DNA of 55,461 bases from Actinomycetota bacterium (GCA_018896525.1 JAHIMR010000096.1:1-55461), one strand, 5' to 3'; shown: positions 8,390-17,303, numbered from the stretch's first letter. Made by a program: numbers and translations. The notes: generated by a model from the sequence alone, not told the origin.

Positions 8390-8791
8390 ATGGAGAAGAG
8401 GATAAGAGTCTTCCTGGCCAAGCCGGGGCTGGACGGTCACGACAGGGGAGTCTTGATTGTGGGGCAGGCCTTGAGGGACGCGGGGATGGAGGTAATCTAC
8501 TCGGGTTTGAAGCAGACCCCCGAGAACCTGGTGGAGGCCACGCTCCAGGAGGACGTGGATGTTCTGGGCCTGTCCATACTGTCCGGGGCTCACATGGCGC
8601 TCATCCCGCGAATCATGGAACTGCTTCGGGAAAGCGACGCCCAGGACGTAACCGTGATTGCCGGGGGGGTCATCCCTAGAGAAGACGCCGAGGTCCTGGT
8701 GGCCGAGCACGGGGTGTCGCGGGTCTTCGGTCCGGGGACCGACACCCGGGAGATAGTCGCGTTCATACGGGAACGGGAGGAGCAGCGGTGA
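8390..8791 (+). CDS. Acyl-CoA mutase small subunit (B12-binding domain)
   Basis: A 133-residue cobalamin-binding subunit of a split methylmalonyl-CoA mutase-type enzyme. The base-off/His-on motif DxHxxG is at D15-H17-G20 ([10 protein letters not shown]), followed by the conserved LSILSG and AGGVIP loops that enclose the B12 nucleotide tail. It supplies adenosylcobalamin to the catalytic subunit encoded two genes downstream. The ATG at 8390 is preceded by GAGAGGTGGC; the longer frame from 8318 would start inside the promoter. Its TGA overlaps the GTG of the GTPase gene by 4 bp. It is clearly related to the second B12 subunit at 33024. Confidence 0.93.
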   Translation: MEKRIRVFLAKPGLDGHDRGVLIVGQALRDAGMEVIYSGLKQTPENLVEATLQEDVDVLGLSILSGAHMALIPRIMELLRESDAQDVTVIAGGVIPREDAEVLVAEHGVSRVFGPGTDTREIVAFIREREEQR

Positions 8792-9825
8792 AGGATTCCC
8801 CGAACGACCTCTACCGGAAACTACTGGAAGGCGACCGGCGCGCGGCGGCCCGGCTGATAACCATGGTGGAAAACGCCGACCCTCAGGCCCGCCAGGCCCT
8901 TGAGATGCTCCACCGCCACTCCGGGGGTGGGCATATCGTTGGCATGACCGGCTCACCCGGCTCGGGGAAGAGCACCCTGACCTGTCGCCTTGCCCGGCAT
9001 TACCGGGATGAGGACCGGACGGTGGGGATAATATGCGTGGACCCGTCCAGTCCGTTCACCGGCGGGGCCCTGTTGGGGGACCGGGTGAGGATGCAGGAAC
9101 TGTCCGGCGACCCCGGTGTGTTTATCAGGAGCATGGGGAGCCGTGGCGCGCTGGGCGGGCTCTCGGTAGCCACCAACGACGTCATCAACATCCTGGACGC
9201 CTTCGGAAAGGATGTCATAATCGTCGAGACAGTTGGTGCCGGGCAGGTGGAGATCGAGGTCGTCAAGTACGCGCATACCTGCATCGTGGTGACGATGCCG
9301 GGGGGCGGCGACGAGATACAGGCCATCAAGGCGGGGATCCTGGAGATAGGTGACATCTTCGTGGTGAACAAGTCGGACCGGGACGGCGCTCCCCGGGCGG
9401 TAGCCGACCTCGAGATGATGCTGGAGACCAAGCCGGGGATAGATGAGGAGGCCTGGAAACCGCCGGTGATCTCAACAGTAGCCCTCTCCGGGGAAGGCGT
9501 AGGCGAGTTGGCCGACGCGATCGCCGCGCACCGCGCCTTCCTGGTTCAAAGCGGGTTGATGGAGGAGAAGACGGTCCAGAGGATGAAGGCGGAGCTGCTG
9601 GAGATACTCAAGGTGAGGGTCTCCCGGGCGGCGGAGAACGCGCTGGACGAGGATGAAGTGGGGGCAGGGCTGATAGGGCGAATGTCGGCCAGGGAGATAG
9701 ACCCCCACAGCGCGGCGGATGAGATAGTCGAGTACCTATTTGGCGCGCCGGACAGCAACCCCGGAGGGCACCAGGCGGCTCAGGTATGGAAAGCGGATAA
9801 CTCACAAGGGCGTGATAACGAGTGA
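8788..9825 (+). CDS. meaB: MeaB/ArgK-type G3E GTPase, mutase chaperone
   Basis: A 345-residue GTPase that protects and reloads B12-dependent acyl-CoA mutases. The P-loop GSPGSGKST lies at residues 55-63, followed by [20 protein letters not shown] and the [12 protein letters not shown] switch region. NKSD provides base specificity. The C-terminal helical dimerisation arm is present. The start is GTG, overlapping the previous stop, and the gene ends in a 4-bp overlap with the mutase gene, so all three are translated together. The other mutase cluster (31273) has no such gene, so this protein may serve both mutases. Confidence 0.93.
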   Translation: MKDSPNDLYRKLLEGDRRAAARLITMVENADPQARQALEMLHRHSGGGHIVGMTGSPGSGKSTLTCRLARHYRDEDRTVGIICVDPSSPFTGGALLGDRVRMQELSGDPGVFIRSMGSRGALGGLSVATNDVINILDAFGKDVIIVETVGAGQVEIEVVKYAHTCIVVTMPGGGDEIQAIKAGILEIGDIFVVNKSDRDGAPRAVADLEMMLETKPGIDEEAWKPPVISTVALSGEGVGELADAIAAHRAFLVQSGLMEEKTVQRMKAELLEILKVRVSRAAENALDEDEVGAGLIGRMSAREIDPHSAADEIVEYLFGAPDSNPGGHQAAQVWKADNSQGRDNE

Positions 9826-11504
9826 ACGATGACGAGAGAAACGAGTTAGAGCGCGAGAAGGAGAGGTGGGAAAGAGAGGTCCTCGCACCCGCCCTCTCAG
9901 CAAGTAGCGAGAGCAGGGAGCGGTTCGAGACGGTGTCGGGCCACGAGATAGGAAGACTCTACGGGCCGTGGGACCTGCCCGATGCCGACTACGTCAGGGA
10001 CATCGGGTTCCCTGGTGAGTACCCGTTCACCCGCGGCATACACTCCACCATGTACAGGGGCCGGCCGTGGACGATAAGGCAGTTCATGGGCTTCGGGGAC
10101 CCCGACGAGTCCAACCGGCGGCTCAAGTACCTGATAGAGCACGGGGCACCGGGCCTCAACGTGGCGTTCGACATGCCCACAATACACGGCCTTGACTCGG
10201 ACCACCCGCTGGCGCACGGGGAGGTGGGCCGAAACGGGGTGCCCCTCGATTCATTGGAGGACATGGAGAGACTCTTCGCCGACATCCCGCTGGCCGAGGT
10301 CAGCACCTCGCTGGTTATCGCTTACCCGCCGATACCGAGCATGTACCTGGCGATGGCGATAGACCAGGGCGCCGACCTCAAGCGGCTCCAGGGAACGTTC
10401 CAGAACGACAGCTTCTGCCGTGACGTGGCGGCAAACGTCAGGGTGCTTCCCAGGAGGGCGGAGCTTAAGCTCTGCACCGATGTGGTGGAGTACTTCACCC
10501 TTAATGTCCCCCGCTGGTACCCAATAAGCATCGTGGGCTACCAGATAAGGGAGAAGGGCTGTACCGCGGCCCAGGAACTGGCGTTCAATTTGAGCGACGG
10601 GATAGAGTTCGTGAAGTCGTTCATAAACCGGGGGCTCGACGTGGACAGGTTCGGCCCGCGCCTGTCGTTCATGTGGAACGCCCACAACGATTTCTTTGAG
10701 GAGATAGCCAAGTACAGGGCGGCGCGCAGAATGTGGGCGCAGATAATGAAGGAGCGCTTTGGTGCCCGGGATCCGCGCTCGATGATGATTCGGTTCCACA
10801 CCCAGACCGCCGGTTGCTCGCTGACCGCCCAGCAGCCGCTCAATAACGTGGTACGGGCCACGATCCAGGGGCTGGCCGCGGTGCTGGGGGGGACCCAGAG
10901 TCTGCACACCGACTCCTACGACGAGGCGATGGCGCTGCCCACCGAGGAGTCGTCGAAGCTCGCGGTCAGGACCCAGCAGATAATCGCCGAGGAGAGCGGG
11001 GTGGCAAACACCATCGACCCGATGGGCGGTTCCTACTTCGTGGAGAAACTCACCTCCGAACTGGAGGAGGAGGCCTGGGAGTACATAAACAGGATTGACG
11101 AGATGGGCGGGATGCTGGAGGCGGTGGAGAACGGGTTCATCCAGAGGGAGGTTGCCCGCGCCGCCTGGCGTTACCAGAAGGATGTCGAGAGCGGGAAACA
11201 GGTGATAGTAGGGGTCAACAAGTACGTGGAGGAGGATGAGCCCCCGATAGAGCTGTTGAAGATAACCCAGGAGATGGAGGACGCGCAGAAGGAGAGGATA
11301 GCCCGGCTCAAGGAGAGGCGTGATGAAGGTAAGACGCGCGAGGCGACCGAGAAGCTTCGGGAGGCCGCCGAGAACAATGAAAACCTCTTCGAGCTGACGA
11401 TGGACGCGGTAAGGGCCTACGCCACCCTGGAAGAGGTCTGGGACGTCTATCGCGACAGGTACGGGAAATTCGAAGAGTCATCAACCCTCGTCGAGTCCGT
11501 CTGA
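9822..11504 (+). CDS. Divergent B12-dependent acyl-CoA mutase, large subunit
   Basis: A 560-residue TIM-barrel catalytic subunit. Long stretches match the family: [33 protein letters not shown] and [14 protein letters not shown]. Aligned by eye to P. shermanii MCM, three active-site positions differ. Tyr89 is Phe88. Arg207, which binds the substrate carboxylate, is Ala204 (motif NDSFCRDVAANVRVLP). His244, conserved in every characterised mutase I can recall, is Gln241 (SIVGYQIREKG; codon CAG at 10542-10544). Thr192 and Gln194 (T195, Q197) are kept. It is therefore neither an ordinary methylmalonyl- nor isobutyryl-CoA mutase. The substrate is unknown, and inactivity is possible though not suggested by the intact frame. 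The start is GTG. Confidence 0.9.
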   Translation: MNDDERNELEREKERWEREVLAPALSASSESRERFETVSGHEIGRLYGPWDLPDADYVRDIGFPGEYPFTRGIHSTMYRGRPWTIRQFMGFGDPDESNRRLKYLIEHGAPGLNVAFDMPTIHGLDSDHPLAHGEVGRNGVPLDSLEDMERLFADIPLAEVSTSLVIAYPPIPSMYLAMAIDQGADLKRLQGTFQNDSFCRDVAANVRVLPRRAELKLCTDVVEYFTLNVPRWYPISIVGYQIREKGCTAAQELAFNLSDGIEFVKSFINRGLDVDRFGPRLSFMWNAHNDFFEEIAKYRAARRMWAQIMKERFGARDPRSMMIRFHTQTAGCSLTAQQPLNNVVRATIQGLAAVLGGTQSLHTDSYDEAMALPTEESSKLAVRTQQIIAEESGVANTIDPMGGSYFVEKLTSELEEEAWEYINRIDEMGGMLEAVENGFIQREVARAAWRYQKDVESGKQVIVGVNKYVEEDEPPIELLKITQEMEDAQKERIARLKERRDEGKTREATEKLREAAENNENLFELTMDAVRAYATLEEVWDVYRDRYGKFEESSTLVESV

Positions 11505-11530
11505 GACGGGGCACTATGAGGGGGGAAGCG

Positions 11531-12274
11531 ATGGAATCAATTGAGGGAAAGGTAGCGCTGGTAACGGGGTCTTCCCGTGGGCTGGGAAGGGAGATGGCGC
11601 TTTCCCTGGCAGGCCATGGGGCGAACGTCGCGGTGAACTACCGCACCCGTGACGACAAGGCCCGCGAGGTCGTCCGCGAGATAGAATCGATGGGAAGCCG
11701 GGCGATATCGGTGGGGGCGGACGTGGGGGATCCGGAGCAATGTGAGGCGCTCATCCGGGAGGTGGCCGACTCCCTGGGAGGCATCGATATACTGGTCAAT
11801 AACGCCGGCATCTACTACTCCGGCAGGGTTGAGGACGTGGATTCCGGGGACCTAGACCGGCTCTTTGCCACCAACATCAAGAGCGCTTTCTTCGTGACCG
11901 GACCGGCGGTGCGGCTGATGAAGGAGAGCGGGTGGGGGCGGATAATAAACATCTCGTCGGTGATCGGGGTAAGGGGATACAAGGGCGATTCGATGTACGC
12001 GACCACCAAGTCCGCGCTCTTCGGCTTCACCAAGTCGCTGGCGAGAGAACTGGCGCGCTTCAACATCACGGTAAACGCGGTGGTCCCGGGGTTCGTGGAG
12101 ACCGACATGGTACTGCAGAAGGATGACGAGGTCCTGGCCAAGGTGCTCGAGAAGATACCGATGAGACGGTGGGGGACGTCCGGTGAAGTCGCCGATGTTG
12201 TCACGTTCCTGTGCGAGGGCGGCTCTTACATCACCGGGCAACTGTTCACCGTTGACGGGGGTTTCTCAATCTGA
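11531..12274 (+). CDS. Short-chain dehydrogenase/reductase (FabG-like)
   Basis: A 247-residue classical SDR that oxidises or reduces a hydroxy/keto group with NAD(P)H. The cofactor motif TGSSRGLG is at residues 12-19, with VNNAGIY, the catalytic Ser in INISSVIG, and the YATTK Tyr/Lys pair. The DGGFSI C-terminus is typical of FabG-type enzymes. The ATG at 11531 has GGGGGGAAGCG upstream; an ATG at 11516 is in frame but has no comparable site. It follows the mutase gene by 26 bp in the same operon, so a beta-hydroxyacyl-CoA or related hydroxy-acid step is a reasonable inference. Confidence 0.9.
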   Translation: MESIEGKVALVTGSSRGLGREMALSLAGHGANVAVNYRTRDDKAREVVREIESMGSRAISVGADVGDPEQCEALIREVADSLGGIDILVNNAGIYYSGRVEDVDSGDLDRLFATNIKSAFFVTGPAVRLMKESGWGRIINISSVIGVRGYKGDSMYATTKSALFGFTKSLARELARFNITVNAVVPGFVETDMVLQKDDEVLAKVLEKIPMRRWGTSGEVADVVTFLCEGGSYITGQLFTVDGGFSI

Positions 12275-12306
12275 TGGCGGAATGATGGAGAGGAAAAGGA
12301 GGGAAG

Positions 12307-12660
12307 TTGAGGGTCAAAGTCAAGCCGCTGGAGTGTACCGGGTGTGCGCTTTGTGAGCTGGCGTGCGGTTACCATTGGGACGAGGCGTTCTCGATGATCT
12401 CGTCAAGCGTGATGTTGTACCGTGGCGAGGAAAAGAAGGGGTACATGGGCGTCATGGTAAAGACCCCCGAGGACCTCTTCATCGGGAGGCCGGAGGGGGC
12501 GACGGCGATGAAGCTGGGTGAGCTCCAGAAGGAAGGAGCGTCGGGCGGCGCCTCGGCCAAGCCGATACTCATCAGGGAGGCGTGTGACCTGTGCGAGAGC
12601 GCGGGGCTGGAGCCGCAGTGCGTGGCGATCTGTCCTCAAGAAGCGTTATACCTGGAGTGA
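12307..12660 (+). CDS. AOR-associated ferredoxin-like 4Fe-4S protein
   Basis: A 117-residue iron-sulfur protein. The N-terminal motif CxxCxxCxxxC (C10, C13, C16, C20) and the C-terminal set CDLC...QCVAICP give enough ligands for two [4Fe-4S] clusters; the middle is a longer insert than in simple ferredoxins. This is the layout of the ferredoxin partner found beside aldehyde:ferredoxin oxidoreductase-type proteins. It starts with TTG behind a strong GGAGGG. Its TGA overlaps the ATG of the AOR-like gene (TGATG), arguing that the two form one complex. Confidence 0.85.
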   Translation: MRVKVKPLECTGCALCELACGYHWDEAFSMISSSVMLYRGEEKKGYMGVMVKTPEDLFIGRPEGATAMKLGELQKEGASGGASAKPILIREACDLCESAGLEPQCVAICPQEALYLE

Positions 12661-13952
12661 TGGGAGTAGTTATGGATTTCATGTACTACGGTGACATACT
12701 GATCGTCGATCTGGAGGCCGGCACCACCGAGGAGGTCGAGATAGACGAGGCATGGCGGGCCGGGCCGGTCCTTCCGGCGGCGCTGGAACTCTTCCGCCGA
12801 CACGCGCAAGACAATCCGTTACTGCTCGGTTCCGGTATCCTGACCGGGACGACCGCCCCCGCATCGTGCCTGGGATTTGTCCTCGGGGCGAGCCAGATCA
12901 CCGGCGGCCCGGCGGTGGCCCCGCTGGATATGTTCGCCGGGGCGGAGATGAAACTCTCCGGCTTCTCGATGGTGCTCATCAAGGGGAACTCCCCTGACCC
13001 GGTGTACCTGTGGCTGCACGATGGAGTGGCGGACCTGGTGGACGCGTCGCCGATCACCGGCAAGGACACCTGGCGGACGTGCGACGCCATCCGTGAAGAG
13101 ATGGGGGAGCAACTGATCCAGGTGGTAAGCATCGGGCCCGCGGGTGAAGCGAAATCCGACCTTGCCTCCTTCTCCATCAACTACTGGGGGAGCGGTGATA
13201 ACGCGGCGCTGGGTGCCCTCATGGGAGCGAAGAACCTCAAGGCTGTAGCGCTGAGGGGGCTGGGCATGATCGACGCCGAGGACCCTGAGGAGTTCTACAA
13301 CCGGACGATGGACCTTCTGCGGGGATCGCCATCGAAAAAAGGCTTCGACTGGGTCTCCAGAGGTCCGGAAGATGAGGGTATCGACGCCTGGCTGAAGCCG
13401 CTGGCGCACCGGCACCGTTCATGTTTCGCCTGCCCCTGCGCCTGCAACACGTTCGTCAAGTATAACGAGGACCCGGCGGTTATGGGTTCCGACGGGGTCC
13501 AGGAACCGGGGCTGATGGTTACCAACCCCGCCGCCGCGCTCTGGCTCAGGCAGGGGGGCTGGGGTGCCGAGGGCGCGTGTCGGGCGATGGAGGCGATGAC
13601 GCGAGCCGGCATTGATGCCGTCAGGGGGGCTCGCGAGATGTCGACGGGGCCGCTCGAGGACCCCACGGAGATAGCCGCCGCGGTGGAGGCGCTGACCGGG
13701 TCCGCCGGGGCGGCCTGGCCGCGGGGTGAGGGAGCCGGGAGCGGCATCTTCGGGCCGCGGACACCTCCGCAGGGCAGCGAGGACAGGTGGTTGGAGGTAA
13801 ACCGGGCCGCCTACGTGCTGGGGATCTGCCCACTGTTCCTGGTAACGTCGGGGGTCGAGCTGTCCGAACTGCTGGAACTGTGCCTGCCGGCCGCCGGCGT
13901 GGAAGTGGATGCCGGCGGCATAAAGGAGATGTTCGACCGGGCGCGGGCGTGA
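12660..13952 (+). CDS. Truncated, divergent AOR-family protein
   Basis: A 430-residue member of the tungsten aldehyde:ferredoxin oxidoreductase family, which usually has about 600 residues. Family landmarks are the N-terminal YYGDILIVDLEAG strand, LTGTTAPASC, SIGPAGEAKSDLASFSINY, GALMGAKNLKAVALRG and the Fe-S motif CFACPCAC, with a fourth cysteine in VLGICPLF. Aligned from memory to Pyrococcus AOR, the pterin- and magnesium-contacting Arg76, Arg182 and Asp489 positions are not conserved, and about 100 residues around the DPRG loop are missing. It may hold a [4Fe-4S] cluster without tungstopterin and act as an electron-transfer or structural subunit. The ATG at 12660 is coupled to the ferredoxin gene. 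Confidence 0.8.
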   Translation: MGVVMDFMYYGDILIVDLEAGTTEEVEIDEAWRAGPVLPAALELFRRHAQDNPLLLGSGILTGTTAPASCLGFVLGASQITGGPAVAPLDMFAGAEMKLSGFSMVLIKGNSPDPVYLWLHDGVADLVDASPITGKDTWRTCDAIREEMGEQLIQVVSIGPAGEAKSDLASFSINYWGSGDNAALGALMGAKNLKAVALRGLGMIDAEDPEEFYNRTMDLLRGSPSKKGFDWVSRGPEDEGIDAWLKPLAHRHRSCFACPCACNTFVKYNEDPAVMGSDGVQEPGLMVTNPAAALWLRQGGWGAEGACRAMEAMTRAGIDAVRGAREMSTGPLEDPTEIAAAVEALTGSAGAAWPRGEGAGSGIFGPRTPPQGSEDRWLEVNRAAYVLGICPLFLVTSGVELSELLELCLPAAGVEVDAGGIKEMFDRARA

Positions 13953-15289
13953 CGGCGGTGAGGGGCCGCCTCGGAAAGGCAGAGCGCGACCCGGTGTTCG
14001 AGCGTTACCGCAAGGCCTTTCTCTTCGCCGGTCCAAACGAGGGACGTACTACCGCATACCCGAGGGTTGCCGTCTACACGGGTTCGGGCGCGTCTCACTC
14101 ATGGATATGGTTCGCGGACCTCATGGAGCGTATCGGCCTCTACGACATCACATTCATCGTCGAGTCAGATATGTCTTCCGGCGGGCTTGACGGGTTCGAT
14201 TTCCTGCTGGTCGGTGGAGGGGACACCTACGCCATGGCGGAGAGCCTGGGCGGGGACGGGGCCCGCGCCATACTTCGTTTCGTGGGCGATGGAGGGCTCT
14301 ACCTGGGCTCATGCGCCGGCGCTTACCTGGTGCTGACCGGTGTTGACCTGGAGCCTTTCACCCCGTTTCGCCTGGTGACCGGCGAGATGCGGAACGTGAT
14401 GCCCGACCCGCCGAAGCCCAGGTGCCTCGACCACAAGTACCTGGCGCGATACGGCGAGGAGTGGGTCTTCCACCCGGTGTATGGGGAGGTTGAAGTTGGT
14501 CCCGGGGACGCGGCCGCCGGTTTTCCCTGCTTCGACGCCGGCGCAACCATCAGGGCCCCGCTGTTTGGGGGGCCGATCATGGAGGGAGCCCACAAAGACG
14601 AGGTCCTTGCTCGGTTCTCGGGCTTGAGCGACAGGGCCGCGTTTCTGTGGCCTAGGGGTGACGTGCTGCGTCTGGTTGACGGGCGGGCGGCCGCGGTCGT
14701 TTCCTCTATCGGGGAAGGCACGGTGGTGGTGAGCGGGCCACACCTGGAGCACCCTCTCTTTCCCGGGGCCAACGCGCTGGCGGCGGAGGTGCTGCTCCGG
14801 CACTGCGCGCGGAAGGGGGAACTAGGGGGCGGTCGGCACACGCCTGGCCGGGGAGGGGACAAGCCGGTGGGCGGCGAGGAAGCCGAGAGTCTGGCGCGGG
14901 AGATAAGGCGGCAGGTGAGCAACGCCCGAATAGTGGCCTTCGGGCTGGAGAAGATGCCGGTTACCTGGAGGATAGGGCTAAAAGTTTGGGAACCGGAGAA
15001 GGTACGGATGTTCCTTGACTACGCGTGGTACCGACTGCCGTTCGTGGCGAAGCGCGCCGCCCTGGTTTCTCCCGGAGAGCGGCTGGCGCACCTGGCCGGT
15101 GGATACGGCGAGGTGACTCAGATGGCCAGGTCGGTGAAAGCCAGGATAGAGTCCGGCGAGGACTCGCAGGCCGAGGCGGAACTGCTTCTAGGAACATTGA
15201 AGGAGCTTACAGCGGCTTTTCTATCCGTATACTTCAAGTTGCGCCTTCAGGAGCGGACAGGTTTACCGGAGAAGCCGCGTACAAGTTGA
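13949..15289 (+). CDS. Class I glutamine amidotransferase-like (BPL_N-type) protein with extra C-terminal domain
   Basis: A 446-residue protein starting at GTG in a 4-bp overlap with the AOR-like gene. The first part (VAVYTGSGASHSW, FDFLLVGGGDTYAM, LYLGSCAGAYLV) is the class I amidotransferase-like fold seen at the N-terminus of yeast biotin-protein ligase. The nucleophile-elbow Cys is present in GSCAGAY. The domain continues to a GEGTVVVSGPHLEHP strand typical of that group. The last 140 residues are predicted helical and resemble nothing I know. No biotin ligase domain is attached. Its role in an operon of mutase and redox genes is unexplained. Confidence 0.7.
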   Translation: MTAVRGRLGKAERDPVFERYRKAFLFAGPNEGRTTAYPRVAVYTGSGASHSWIWFADLMERIGLYDITFIVESDMSSGGLDGFDFLLVGGGDTYAMAESLGGDGARAILRFVGDGGLYLGSCAGAYLVLTGVDLEPFTPFRLVTGEMRNVMPDPPKPRCLDHKYLARYGEEWVFHPVYGEVEVGPGDAAAGFPCFDAGATIRAPLFGGPIMEGAHKDEVLARFSGLSDRAAFLWPRGDVLRLVDGRAAAVVSSIGEGTVVVSGPHLEHPLFPGANALAAEVLLRHCARKGELGGGRHTPGRGGDKPVGGEEAESLAREIRRQVSNARIVAFGLEKMPVTWRIGLKVWEPEKVRMFLDYAWYRLPFVAKRAALVSPGERLAHLAGGYGEVTQMARSVKARIESGEDSQAEAELLLGTLKELTAAFLSVYFKLRLQERTGLPEKPRTS

Positions 15290-15292
15290 TAG

Positions 15293-15313
15293 TATAATTC
15301 TACTGACCGGTCA
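15293..15313 (+). promoter_or_regulatory. Candidate -10 box and 10-bp palindromic operator before hdrA
   Basis: TATAAT at 15293-15298 lies 4 bp after the previous stop codon. The perfect palindrome TGACCGGTCA at 15304-15313 would sit on the transcription start. No good -35 box is seen. A TetR-type repressor site is a plausible reading but is inference. It suggests that the hdrA-transporter half can be transcribed separately from the mutase half. Confidence 0.4.
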
Positions 15314-15356
15314 ATAAGGGTTACAATTCGTAGTAACAGGGTCATATGGAGTTCGT

Positions 15357-17303
15357 ATGTCAGGAAAGATAGGCGTTTATATCTGTCACTGCGGCAACAA
15401 CATCGCCGGTACGGTTGACTGCCGGCGGTTGGCCGAGTCCGCCTTGAAGCTCCCGGGGGTGGTTGTCGCCAGGGAGTACGAATACATGTGCTCCGATCCC
15501 GGCCAGGCGCTTATCAAGGCCGACGTGCGGGAACTGGGCCTGGACCGGGTGGTGGTCGCCGCCTGTTCCCCCCGAATGCATGAGCATACGTTTCGGAACA
15601 CCGTGGAGGAATCGGGGCTGAACCCGTACCTGCTTGAGATGGCTAACATAAGGGAGCAGTGCTCGTGGGTGCACTCCGAACCGGTGGCCGCTACCGCCAA
15701 GGCGAAGTCCCTGCTCGCCGGAGCGATAAACAAGGCGCGGCTTGACCGCGAGCTCGAGCCCCGCTCCTTCCCGGTAACGGAGGCGGTCCTGGTTATAGGA
15801 GCCGGTATCGCCGGCATTCACGCCGCACTGGGCATCGCGGGGACGGGAAGGAAGGTCTTCCTGGTAGAGAGGGAGCCGAGCATCGGCGGCCACATGGCAC
15901 AGCTTGACAAGACGTTCCCCACACTGGATTGCTCCGCCTGCATACTGACCCCCAGGATGGTGGACGTGGCCAGGGAGCCGAACATTGAACTGCTGACCTC
16001 GAGCGAGCTGGTCGGGCTGAGCGGCTTCGTCGGGAACTTCAAGGCGACGGTGCGTTCGAGGCCGAGGTATGTGGATGCGTCCCGCTGCACCGGGTGTGGC
16101 GACTGCCAGGATGCCTGCGTGCTGGCCGGCAAGATACCGAATGAGTTCGAAGCCGGGTTATCCGCGCGCTCCGTGATCTACATTCCGTTCCCCCAGTCGG
16201 TGCCGCTCTCGGCGTCGGTGGATATCGAAAACTGTCTCATGGTGACCAGGGGGAACTGCTCATCGCCGTGCCTGGATGCCTGCGGCGCCGGCGCAATCGA
16301 CTTCGACGCGGTGGAAACCACCCGGGAAGTGGAGGTTGGCGCGGTGGTGGTGGCGACCGGGTTCGACGCCTTCGACGCGAGCCGCGTCCCCCAGTTCGGG
16401 TACGGCCGATACCCCGAGGTCCTGACCGCTCTCCAGTTCGAGAGGATGCTGTCGGCGTCGGGCCCGACCGGGGGGAAGATACTCACTCCCGAGGGACGGG
16501 AGCCGGAGACGATAGCGTTCCTGCACTGCATCGGCTCTCGCGATGAGAACACCAACCAGTACTGCTCACGGGTATGCTGCATGTACTCGATGAAACAGGC
16601 GCACCTTGCCCGGGAGAAGACATCCGCGAGCGTCTATGAGTTTTATATAGATGTTACCGCTTTCGGCAAAGGGTATCAGGAGTTTTACAGGTCGGTGCGC
16701 GACGAAGGGGTGTTCTTCGTGAGGGGGAAGTGCGCCGACGTGGCCCGCGTAGGGGGGCGACTCAAGGTCTTCGCCGAGGACACCCTGCTGGGGCGGCAGG
16801 TGGAACTCCCGGTGGACATGGTCGTGCTTGCCACCGGCCTGGAGCCCGCGGTGGGCGCACGGAAGCTGGCGACGACCCTGGGGATACCCCTGGGCCAGGA
16901 CGGCTTTTTCACCGAGGCACACCTCAAGCTGCGGCCGGTGGAAGCGAACACCGCCGGCATATTCCTGGCCGGATGCTGCCTGGGGCCCAAGGACATACCG
17001 GACACGGTGGCGCAGGCCGGGGCCGCCTCCGCGGAGGCGATAGGTTTGCTGGACCGGGGAGAGGTGGATGTCGAGGCGGCGGTGGCGGTTATTGACAGGG
17101 AGTCATGCGGGGGATGCGCCTTATGTGTGACGGCGTGCCCGCTGGAGGCGATACTGCTGGACGACGAGGGCATAGCGGTGGTGAACGAGGCCCTGTGCAA
17201 GGGGTGCGGCACCTGCGCGGCGACATGCCTGTCCGGCACCGTTATCATGGAGCACTCCACAGACGAGCAGGTGCTGGCCAACATAGAAGGGATACTCCTG
17301 TGA
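15357..17303 (+). CDS. hdrA: HdrA-like flavin/iron-sulfur electron carrier subunit
   Basis: A 648-residue homologue of heterodisulfide reductase subunit A, the FAD subunit where electron bifurcation or confurcation takes place. It has an N-terminal Cys-containing domain (YICHCGNN, CSDPGQ, AACSPRMHEHTF) and the FAD-binding GAGIAG at residues 148-153 with GGHMAQLDKTFPTLDCSACILTPRM. A 4Fe-4S motif (C244, C247, C250, C254) follows, and two C-terminal ferredoxin motifs, CGGCALCVTACP and CKGCGTCAATC. Bacterial homologues pair with HdrB/C- or HdrD-like proteins; one lies downstream at 20041. No MvhD-like gene is adjacent. Its TGA overlaps the GTG of the lipoprotein gene. Confidence 0.93.
   Translation: MSGKIGVYICHCGNNIAGTVDCRRLAESALKLPGVVVAREYEYMCSDPGQALIKADVRELGLDRVVVAACSPRMHEHTFRNTVEESGLNPYLLEMANIREQCSWVHSEPVAATAKAKSLLAGAINKARLDRELEPRSFPVTEAVLVIGAGIAGIHAALGIAGTGRKVFLVEREPSIGGHMAQLDKTFPTLDCSACILTPRMVDVAREPNIELLTSSELVGLSGFVGNFKATVRSRPRYVDASRCTGCGDCQDACVLAGKIPNEFEAGLSARSVIYIPFPQSVPLSASVDIENCLMVTRGNCSSPCLDACGAGAIDFDAVETTREVEVGAVVVATGFDAFDASRVPQFGYGRYPEVLTALQFERMLSASGPTGGKILTPEGREPETIAFLHCIGSRDENTNQYCSRVCCMYSMKQAHLAREKTSASVYEFYIDVTAFGKGYQEFYRSVRDEGVFFVRGKCADVARVGGRLKVFAEDTLLGRQVELPVDMVVLATGLEPAVGARKLATTLGIPLGQDGFFTEAHLKLRPVEANTAGIFLAGCCLGPKDIPDTVAQAGAASAEAIGLLDRGEVDVEAAVAVIDRESCGGCALCVTACPLEAILLDDEGIAVVNEALCKGCGTCAATCLSGTVIMEHSTDEQVLANIEGILL

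Noticed and set aside
9822-11504. Naming the first mutase methylmalonyl-CoA mutase
   Set aside because: Positions 204 (Ala) and 241 (Gln) do not support methylmalonyl-CoA as substrate, so only the family name is used.
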